Shown piece by piece: positions 54,988 to 64,000 of a stretch of 64,000 nt of DNA (positions are counted from its first letter, which is position 1; the number at the start of each line of letters is the position of its first letter). The translations under genes and the position numbers were made by a program. Under the pieces are notes generated by a model, which saw only the letters and a list, made by a program, of their open reading frames with translations, did no database searches and was not told the DNA's origin. This DNA comes from Tetragonia tetragonoides (taxonomy: Eukaryota; Streptophyta; Magnoliopsida; Caryophyllales; Aizoaceae): the NCBI GenBank assembly GCA_038025085.1, contig CM076147.1, forward strand, positions 7,908,001-7,972,000. Direction: 5' to 3'.

Positions 54988-56048
54988 CAAATACCTAGAT
55001 AATCGAAATTGAAGAGTTTAATCTCTATCCTTGAAGTACGAATCTCAATCGATCATCTTCGCCCAACGAAATTCGAGCAATCTCAGTTGGTCTTCAAATA
55101 AACATACAAATCATCAACTATACTGACTTAGTGGTGCTACGCGAGGACCATCAGAACTCGTCTTTAATGGTGGTGGACCGAAGTGAACAAGAGAGAAGGG
55201 AAAGGAGAGGAGAGAGAAAGGAATACACATGGTGAACTACCATCAGTATGGGTGAAGAAGAGGAGAGAGAAAATTGGGCATGAGAGGTACGGGGTAAGGG
55301 AAGGTGAGCAAGAGAATCATCTAAGTTGAATTTAAAAACGTGCCTGATTTTCTGATCGTAGGATCAGGTTGATCGGATGGTGTAGATTACTTTTCACCAG
55401 CTCACTTTAGGTGGCTTTCTCACCTGAACTGTATATATATATATATATTTGCGATCAACTTGAGTATTGAAATTGATATTTGAACTACAACCATTTTCAT
55501 TTATGCACTCTTGAAATCGAGATTATATTATGATGAACTCACGATAAACTTGTTAAATTTTTGTCCACAACTTGTGCCCAAAAGAATAGCTAATTCAACC
55601 TAATGTGAATATAAATTTATTCTAACATTTAACAAAGTCCAGCTAATCAATTAATTGCAATTGTAATTTTTAACTAGTTAATAAATTTAAAATTCGTCGA
55701 TAAAATCTAGTAATCTAAATAATAAACTTTGCAAAGACCATAAACTACCTATTACATTATCAATTCACAAGAAAAACCAAACCTATAAAAAATCAATAAT
55801 CAAGGGTAAAGTTTCTCTCTCTAAAACTTGAGTCTCTCTCTCTACTACTGAGAGTTTACCCCACCCACGTTATTCCCCTTACTGTTCTTTAAACCTCAAG
55901 TTACATATGTCCTTTTATACTTTCTTTAATTTCCTCACCTAACTTTCTTTTACTACTGCTACTGTTCAACCTGTGCCTTTCTTCCCTTTATTCTCAAAGT
56001 GGTCCTCAATCCTCTCTGTTTTTTTCTCCTTCACCCAAATTACCGCTT
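54988..56048 (+). other. Unassigned DNA and probable 5' UTR of a LINE
   Basis: Contains a purine-rich stretch (55185-55300), a TA microsatellite (about 55430-55450) and a pyrimidine-rich stretch (55810-56040) that probably belongs to the LINE 5' UTR. The 5' end of the LINE is not clear. No gene supported. Confidence 0.4.
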
Positions 56049-59000
56049 ATGGCAATGACAAATTCACCAGTTCTTGACAAAGGGGTCCCTCGTAGGAAGG
56101 GACCATGCTTTATTCCTCCTTCCAACTCTATTCATTCGGAGGATAACTTACTTAATCTAGTTGTGATTGGGCTTTTTCTTGACTCGAGGTGTAACACCCC
56201 GAATTTTCTACTAAAATGAATAAATAAAAATAAACAAACTCGAGACAAAAATCCGGCAGAATTCCTTTTGTAAATACACTACCCATCCTAATAAGGCTTA
56301 TAAAGACCTGCTTAACAAAAATATAAAACAAAATCCAACAACCCAGCGGAAGACTCTAATAACATCTGGGGCGCTACCGCCACACTCACTCATATAAATG
56401 AGTGTAAGGCTCTTCAAATGAAAACTAATAATAACAATAATCTCAATATTAGTCTAGGTGGTCTATTTAATTACAACTTAATTATCTTAATAAAAGAACA
56501 AACTACTATTTCCTTGTATACGTCTATCTTAAACGTTCCTCACTGGGAGCTGTATATAAATAAACTTCAATCTGCAAAAAGGTGAGAATTTGCAGCGTCA
56601 GCAATGCTGGCAACTCACATCTAGCACGTAAAGCTCATTCTAAATTCAAATCAAGTCTAAACGTATAAAACATGCTTCAGTTCATATGTACACTTTAATC
56701 TACTTATTTTGCGTTTATAAATACCATAGCATTTACACTGAAGATACATCATCAATCATACACAAAACATAAGTATCAATCTTTAGATAACCTCTATAAC
56801 TTTGGTTATCTTGCTAGTTTAAGAAAGCTTTCATTATTAATCTTGCATTACTGAGCTGGGCATAAGGGAGAGGTTCCTAGGGACGCCGCATCTCGAGGGC
56901 GTTTAAACCCTTGACCACAACGGGGGGGTCAAGCCACAACTAGGGGCCAAATGTGCTACACCTGCTGACCACAACTGGGGGTCATAGCCACAACTGAGAG
57001 CTAGGTCACAAGTGGGGACAGCAGCTAAGCTCTGGGGACGTCTCCCATATAACACATCTGGAGTACCCATAGGTTCCTACTACCCAGAGCCATCTTCCAC
57101 TTTACGTTATTAGTAGCTTAAGTAGCTTTTCATTTCTTTTCTTATAAGACCACCATAACACGTCATGTAGTAGGTCATGGTGATCACACAGCCTAGCAAC
57201 ATACAAGCACATAATATTTTCTTTACTCAATTGCATAGCTTTAGCTCGTATAACTTCTCATAATTGAACGTCTTGTTCCATTTATGTACTTCTCAAATGC
57301 TTCACTTCAACCATAATCATCTTACTTTCTTCTTTTCTTATTTTTGCATGACACAACTTAAAAGACATACTTCATTTGCTAATCATTCTTTTACACATTC
57401 AACACTTACTCTAATATCATCTTATCGTCATTTTAATGGCACATAAAACAGACCTTTAAGTCTTCAACTAGTATCAAGTAAACATTTCTCATATCAAACT
57501 ACGGTTTATCACCTCAAGTGAAGTGCAAAAGAGACCAGCAGACCATTATGAGTCAAATACTTCTTAAAGAAACCAACATTGACCCATTTATACCCCGTCT
57601 TTTCCCCTTAAGAATATTAGGCATAAAAATATCCTACCTAGCTTTAATGTACAAGTAAACAACATTACATGTTTCTAGATCATCAATGCAACCTAATCTG
57701 TATACTTCCGAAGTTCATCCAACCATTTGTGAGTGCAAAATACTGATTCTCACACTATTAGTACCTACTGAATAATTACTAAATCAATTGAAATTTACTA
57801 ATATTGTCTAATTCTCGTATACAACATACCCAATCAATTACACATACACAAACATGTAATAAGGCTCAAAATGAATGTAAAATAAACCCTACGTAGTAGA
57901 TGTAGTTACCTCAAAGCCATTAGGGTCCTAGTTGGTGATTCCCACATCCTACTCCTTCCAATTCTACAAGAATTAGCAATTGGGTCACTTAATTAGCCCT
58001 AAATACTCTATTTCTATCAATTGAAATGAAAGAGGTAAACTAATTTAGGGATTGAGCACTATACCCAACCAATCGGTATAGACAAAACGAGGGTGTCTTG
58101 GGGTTGGTGAACCAATTGACGTCATCGTGGTGCTGAACAGTTGCCTAAAGTGGCGTTCTGGTGGTTCTTGTCGGCTATGGCTGACCGCCGTGACAGAAGC
58201 CGTGAGTTCTTGCATCGGGACCGTTGACGAGGCACAGAGGTTGGAGCTTGACTTGTGATGGTGAGCTGTGGTGGTATTGTGGGTGAAGGTGGAGATGGCC
58301 TGAATTTTGATGGTGTTGGGTTCGTGGTGGTGATGCGTTATGGTGGTGTGAGATACAACTGAGAGTGAAATAAGAAGAAAGAGAGAAATAAAGAGGGACA
58401 AGGGAAGAGTCGGTTAAGTGGGAGATTTCTGGCTTTCTTAATCTACTAGGTTTTTTTGATTTAGCCACTCTAATTTCTAGAATTGCCACCTGACTCTTCA
58501 AAACAAATTACACTTGGTTTCCTTCTAAGTTGACTTTATTGTGCTTACGTATAAGTGTATAGCTAAAAGGCTTCAGTAACCAATCTACTACACTTAATCA
58601 AATCATTTCTTCATTTATATAACTTGTGGTTATGTCTCTAATACTAAAAAAAGATTATTAACCAAGAACAGTACATAAATATAAGACCTCAAATATTGTA
58701 CTACTAATACCACCATCTAATATGACCATTACTGTTTTACAATATCAATATGAATAAATATCAATATCTAATAATAAAAGAAATTAACTAACACCCAAGA
58801 AAAATACTCCTTTTTTTATTAAAATAAATGCTATAAAAATACTGGGTATTACACAAGGAGAAAGTCTGAGAAAGAAGTTCAAGATGCAGTCACGGCTCAT
58901 TGGCACTCAGTTGAGCCTATTGTAGTTAAAAATATTGATAATCTAATCTACTTTATCTGTGGGAATTCAGATGAAAGAGACAAGCTACTGGATCTACAAG

Positions 59001-59568
59001 TTTTGAGTATTAATAGGGCGTTGTTAGTGTTACAAAAATGGTTTTTTGGCTTCATCCTCGACACCGTCGTCATGCCTGAACTCAAGCTGTGGGTGAAACT
59101 AGTGAGCTTGCCAGATACTTTTATGAAACTGGATATTGCAGCTGCTGTTGATGCCAAAATTGATCGCGTACTTAAGGTAGAGTATATTGAACCCCTTGTT
59201 CATAAACGCAAATATGTTAGGGTTGCGGTTGCTTTGCATGCACAAAATCCTTTGCTCCCAGGTTGTTATTTTTGTCATTTGGAGGAAAGGGTTACTTGGG
59301 TTAAATTTCGTTACGAAAAGGTTTTTCAATTCTGTAAGCGTTATGGTCGTATTGGTCATACTATTTCCCATTGTTATCTTACTGGTGCTCAAGCAGAAAC
59401 TTTAGTTGTTAAAAGTATGACCCCGATGGTTTTGGGCAAACTAAGTGTTATCTATAGTTTGGGTGAATCCGCTCAATTCACTAATACTTTGCGTGGCCTT
59501 AACCGATCCCAAAAACATCTTACTACTATTGTTCATGTTACTCATCATGTTAGTTTTGATAGTAGTAG

Positions 59569-59606
<38 letters not shown>

Positions 59607-60409
59607 CATCGGATGATCATGGTAATGAGTCTGAACGACGTGACTTTCTTCACCGACGAACTGATCAGGGTCCACTCCGTTTACCTGGGCGGTCTCCACC
59701 TTCTGGTGCTTTTAGTTCTTCTCAACCTCCGGCAACTCAGGTTGGGCCTTGTCATAGTGGTAAACGACTTGCTCCTCCATCAGGTTTTGCTCCTCATCAT
59801 TTCTTCATCGGTTCGGTTCGGGCAAACCATAATGTGGCCCCTCTTCCCTCCATGCAAGGTACGACATTTATATCTCCAGGGCACTTTGGTAATTTTACCG
59901 GATCACAATTACAGCTGCCAACACCTATTGCTGATGTCAATCCAGTTATTAATTACGGAAAGAATTTTCAGTTCAGTAATTGTGATGGTACTTCTCTCCC
60001 ATCTATTAGTGAGACAACACCACCCGTGGCTCAAGATTTTTATGGTTTGCAGACTGATAATCCTTTATTCACCTGCAAAAGGAATAATGGTTCCGGTAGT
60101 TCATTTACAACACCAGTTCCTTTTACAATGGAAAATTTGTCTCATGCTAGCTCTCTTTCGCAAGTTGAGCGGTGCAACTTTAATTCTTCACGTGTAACAT
60201 TTACTGTGCCAGCTCTTCCCTTTGGATCTCCCCCAGTAGGCCCACCGGAACCTCCTATGGACCCAACTACTTCTACAGGGAGAGTTTTTAGTCTGGGTGA
60301 ATTATTGCAACTAGAGCGGACTCCTTTACAAACTGGGCCTATCTCTAGTAGCCCAGTTTCCTCACCTGGTATCGATCCTTTGGCCACTTCATACAGGGCT
60401 CCACTATAG
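56049..60409 (+). pseudogene. LINE ORF1 (DUF4283, degenerate zinc knuckle), split by insertion
   Basis: Nucleic-acid-binding protein of plant LINEs. Coding parts are 56049-56189 and 58859-60409 (about 563 codons). Removing the insertion and one copy of the 5-bp target leaves a continuous frame. The DUF4283 region spans the insertion: N-terminal LNLVVIGLFLDSR, then DAVTAHWHSVEPI, RALLVLQKW and LKLWVKLVSLPD. The knuckle reads FCKRYGRIGHTISHC; the second Cys is Tyr, so metal binding is doubtful. A GAT microsatellite encodes about 14 Asp (59573-59605). The rest is Pro/Ser-rich and low complexity. Confidence 0.85.
56190..58853. repeat. 2.66-kb LTR-like insertion in LINE ORF1 (solo LTR candidate)
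   Basis: Begins TGTAACACCC and ends GGGTATTACA, near-perfect inverted termini. It is flanked by cgagg (56185-56189) and caagg (58854-58858), a 5-bp target duplication with one mismatch. It contains no gag-pol. The termini and length fit LTRs of Tekay/Del-type chromoviruses (family knowledge). A short internal repeat (CCACAACTGGGGGTC variants) lies at 56915-57020. Orientation is undetermined. Alternatives: an unrelated TG...CA element or MITE-like sequence. Confidence 0.7.
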
Positions 60410-61255
60410 GTTGATAGTTCTGAGGAGTTTATTTTTCGAGACCCACCCACCAGTCACGAGGCTCTTGAAAGAACGCAGGCCCAATTTTCTTCTCGGTTCC
60501 GACTCTCGCCACCCCCATTTCTAGACCCCTTTGCGCCACTGGTCATTTGTAATACCTTTTTGGGCCAACTCCACACTCAGGGGTTTGATCCTTCTACTTC
60601 TGTGAGTCTTACAAGCACAACTGATGCCATCCCCATGGATACAAGTCCTATGCTTCGTCTGCATCATCTATTGGGTCCTTTTACCCAGAAAATCTATCTG
60701 CTTCACCAACGTAGTCTTTTGATTTCTTTTCACAGAGTGAAGATGAAGGAGGAGTTAATTCACCTATTTCAGAGGCTCCACTTGTTTTTGTCCCTTGGGA
60801 TAATATGAAAATTACAGGAGTTCTTACTAATACTAATTCAGATTTCTGTTCGAATGTTCAATAGATGGTGTTATTTGTCCTCATAAACGTGTTAGCCCAA
60901 ACACAAGGGTTTGTACTAAAAGGTATCGTGAGAAACAGAAACGACTCAAAGGTAGTGGGTTATTTTGGTGTATGGAAGGTTGTTTTGGACGGTCCAAGCG
61001 TAAAGCTATTACGGATGAAGAGTTTGGACGTACCCAAATTTTTATGCCTACACTATATGAGGAAACCGAGGTTAATTCGCATGATGTGGTAGGTGCTGTT
61101 AAACCTGCTAAGCGTCATCGTCTTCATATTGGTGACATGTTTCCTAGTTTGGCTCGTTACTTTCTGTCGCGCCAAGTCAAGAAGCTCACTATGACTACTG
61201 ACTCTGATGGTGAAGGGGTTTGGGTGACTGCCTCGTCTCAGCCATCAGAGTCTCC
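60410..61255 (+). pseudogene. Decayed ORF1 end and inter-ORF region of the LINE
   Basis: Fragments of coding-like sequence continue after the ORF1 stop in shifted frames (60560-60808 and 60972-61259). The latter has a basic KPAKRHRLH motif and ends overlapping the ORF2 start. Probably an originally longer ORF1, now frameshifted. Confidence 0.45.
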
Positions 61256-64000
61256 ATGAGAGTGCTTTCATGGAATAGTAGGGGTCTGGGTAATGCGGAC
61301 ACCCCTACAATTCCTTACCTACATCACCTAGTCCGCAGTTCAAAGCCCCACTTGTTATTTCTTATGGAAACCAAGACCTTGGCAGCTCCCCTTAAGAGTT
61401 TGGCTCACAAACTCAATTTTCCTTCTTTTGCGGGGGGTTGAAGCTCGAGGTGCTAGTGGTGGCTTGGCACTCTTTTGGGATGTTTCGGTTTCTGTTGATG
61501 TGTTATGCCAGACTTTTAATTTTGTACTATGTAACATAGTTGATGATCTTTTTAATGAATGGAATTAAACTACTTTTAGTGTATAGGGAACCTGATCATA
61601 CAAAAAGGGAGGACTTTTGGCACACTATCTCTCCTCACATTCAGGACAACTCCTCTCCACCCCTCATCACGGGTGATTTTAACCAAGTTGAATTTCTTGA
61701 TGATAAACTTGGTGGTTCATCTCATATCCCAGGACGGGATTTTTTCTCCTTATGGCGTTTATCAATGCAACTTGTGGAAGTTTTTTTCACCGAACCACGT
61801 TTTCACATGGTCAAATAACCAGAACCCCCCACATACCATTTTTGAATGTCTTGATCGAGCTTATGGAAATGTGTCATAGATAGATTTAATGCTCGACACT
61901 TTCCCTTCTCGTAATCTGCACAAACGTCTTTATAGGGTAGAAGATTGGCGTCTCTCTTATTCTGCTATTAAGGACCTGATTGCAACGTCCTGGCAAGCCT
62001 CTTACTCCGGTTCACCAATGTTCCAACTCTCTCGTCATTTACAAGGTTTAAAAGTGGCACTTAGAAAATGGTGTCTTGATACAAAGACTCAGAGAAATGA
62101 GGTCTGACACCACATCCAGGGAGAAATGCTCCAACACCAACTTGACTTGGATGACCCATGTAAGATTATCGCTGAAGCTAACATTCGAAGATAAGCGGAG
62201 AATGATTTGGTTGATAAGATGACTTATTGGCGACAACGTGCAAAAGTTCAGTGGGATGCTTTTGGGGATGCTCCTACTAAGTTCTTTTTTCGTTGTACCA
62301 TAACACGAGCTCGCCTCAATGAAATTTCTTGTAGTAAGAACTCTGATGGTGCTCTTGTCTCCTCGTCTGATGAGGTTTCTGTGGCTTTTCAACATTTTTT
62401 TCATGAATTATATCGTGTCCACTCTACGCTTGCACATGATGATGCACTTTTGGATCTTTTTCTCCAACCAATGCAACCCCTGGTTACTCACTCTAATGCT
62501 CACTTTCTGGAGCAACTGTTCTCCCCTGCTGAGATTAGTGAAGCCATGTTCAGTATGGGGCGCTTTAAATCTCCTGGGCTCGATGGATATCCGACTGAAT
62601 TTTTCCAAAAACATTGGGATACGGTAGGTCCCCAGGTAACCTCGGCTGTGCTACATTTTTTTCAGACGGGTTTTTATACTCCGAGAATGGAACCACACTT
62701 TTCTGACACTCCCGAAAGTCCTTCGACCAGAGGACGTCTCCCAATTCTGTCCTATTGGTTTGTGTAATGTTGTCTACAAGTGTGTCTCCAAATGCTTGGT
62801 CAATCAACTCAGTACCATTATGCCAGCTCTTGTAAGACCTTTCCAAAATGCTTTTGTACCTGGTTGGGTTCTTGGGGATAATTGTCTCATTGCTAATGAA
62901 CTTCTCACGTTCATGCCTCGTAAACATTCAGCATCCCCTTATGGCATTTAAAGTTGACATGAACAAGGCTTATGATCGGGTGTCATGGACCTTTGTCCAC
63001 AAGGTCTTGATTCCCGCCTTGATGGATTGCATGGGTGATACAGTGTCTTTCCACTGTGTCTTTCTCAATTTTGGTCAATGGAGTATCGTCCCTGGTTTCC
63101 CGTCCTACTTGTGGACTTCGGCAGGGCGACCCCCTCTCGCCTTATTTGTTTATACTATGTATGGAAGCTCTCTTAGCCCAATTATCCAAGGCCCAAGCTC
63201 AGGGTACTATTCCAGGATTCTGCATCAGCCGACATGCTCCACAAATTTCTCACCTTTTTTTTTTGCAGATGATGCAGTCTTCTTCACTAAAGTCCGATCA
63301 CAAACATATAGGGAGTTTAAGAATATTCTTACCAAGTTCTCCCAAGTGCCAGGTCAAATTCTCAACCCTCAAAAATCATTTGTTCTTTACAACCCTAATA
63401 CCCCGCTTTCCCTCAAGCAAGATTTACATAAACTCTTGGGCATCGATGAAACAGACGATTTTGATCTTTATCTGGGTACACCGGTGGCATTTGGACAAGC
63501 TAAAACATTTGCTCTTCAGTTTCTGGTAGAGAAAATTCAGCGTAAGCTCACTGTCTGGGAAAATATTTTATTGTCTCCAGTTGCGCGCCTCATTTTTCAT
63601 CAAGTCCATATTACTTGCTCTGTGTCTACATGTTCTCATGATCTTCCTCCTGCCTGCCTCTATTTGTCGATGGATTGACTCACTTTTTCATCGCTTCTGG
63701 TGGACTTCCTCTTCAGACCGTAAAACCATTCATTGGAAATCTGGGGCTTGTTTGGCTTTACCGGTGGGTATGGGTGGATTAGGCATTCGCCACCTTGCTA
63801 CATTTAATACTGCATTATTAGCAAAGCAGGCGTGGCGCCTTCAACTGCATCCCCAACTTCTCTTTGCGAAACTCTATAAGGCAAAGTATAAATCCTTACC
63901 ATTTGATTCTGCTTTCTCGTCGGCTGAAAAGTCGTCCTGGAGTTGGGACTGGAGGGGTGTTCATCGTGCAGCTATGACTCTTCTTCCTCACTGTCGTAAA
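61256..64000 (+). pseudogene. LINE ORF2: endonuclease and reverse transcriptase, frameshifted, partial
   Basis: Starts MRVLSWNSRGLGN at 61256, the usual endonuclease opening, then FLMETKT. A frameshift in a G run near 61433 follows. Endonuclease motifs continue in other frames (ITGDFNQVEF at about 61665; FTWSNNQNPPHTIFECLDR at about 61800). RT motifs follow: FKSPGLDGYPTEFF (62560), NAFVPGWVLGDN (62850), VDMNKAYDRVSW (62955), CGLRQGDPLSPYLF (63115), FFADDAVFF (63265) and GMGGLGIRHLATFN (63770). Adjacent motifs fall in different frames, so at least five frameshifts are present. It runs past 64000. Confidence 0.88.

Larger units (their letters stand above)
56049..64000 (+). mobile_element. Plant L1-type LINE, interrupted and running off the window
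   Basis: ORF1 with DUF4283 and a zinc-knuckle region is followed by ORF2 with endonuclease and reverse transcriptase on the plus strand. ORF1 is split by a 2.66-kb LTR-like insertion (56190-58853); ORF2 has many frameshifts. The poly-A end lies beyond 64000. Confidence 0.88.

Noticed and set aside
58045..58501. Overlapping minus-strand ORFs in the LTR-like insertion
   Set aside because: His/Thr/Ser-rich low-complexity translation of biased sequence without a domain.
59445..60197. 250-residue plus-strand ORF overlapping LINE ORF1
   Set aside because: Shadow frame of ORF1; its methionine run comes from the GAT microsatellite read in another frame.

Overview
This window is plant nuclear DNA, almost certainly from a flowering plant and probably a eudicot (inference). 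Nothing bacterial or organellar is visible. Almost every recognisable stretch is transposable-element DNA in a nested, rearranged heterochromatin-like block. I found no ordinary host gene, rRNA or tRNA.

The dominant family is a large Ty3/gypsy element of the Tat/Ogre type on the minus strand. The supporting signs are a primer-binding site matching tRNA-Arg, gag with paired zinc knuckles and a G-patch, reverse transcriptase (RT) with YVDD, two RNase H domains, integrase, and a large 3' region. That 3' region carries two extra genes ANTISENSE to gag-pol. One is a seven-exon gene for a plant-mobile-domain-like (PMD) protein whose introns are all phase 0. The other is an intronless gene resembling plant DUF7745 proteins, with its own TATA box.

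Layout. 1-3803: 5' end of minus element H (gag, leader, primer-binding site (PBS), complete 1.5-kb LTR), inserted into exon 2 of an older PMD gene. 3804-8625: fragment G0 (PMD pseudogene, DUF7745 pseudogene, integrase tail). 8626-17221: element A on the plus strand, a non-autonomous gag-only gypsy element with a 64-bp leader minisatellite and a hairpin-bearing higher-order repeat just before its polypurine tract (PPT). 17222-48830: element G1 (minus), interrupted by a 5'-truncated LINE in its 3' LTR and by a small copia-like element in its 3' region. A 12.6-kb tandem duplication runs from inside the LINE (18789) to inside the RNase H region (31376), repeated at 31377-43986. 48831-53948: G2, an internally deleted relative. 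53949-54987: 3' end and LTR of a Ty1/copia element. 54988-64000: a plus-strand LINE whose ORF1 is split by a 2.66-kb LTR-like insertion with a near-perfect 5-bp target duplication; its decayed ORF2 runs off the window.

How the parts relate. G1, G0 and G2 are three ages of one family and share the antisense gene pair. Element A has no polymerase but shares the tRNA-Arg priming site, a conserved 60-nt noncoding block and an LTR hairpin motif with G1, so it may have been mobilised by that family. GC-rich clusters built on the palindrome GCCGCTAGCGGC lie 50-110 nt upstream of TATA boxes in the sense LTRs and upstream of the antisense genes, which suggests a shared promoter module. Most copies carry stops or frameshifts. 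Element names (H, G0, A, G1, G2) are mine. Family names come from recognising motifs by eye, not from a database search.
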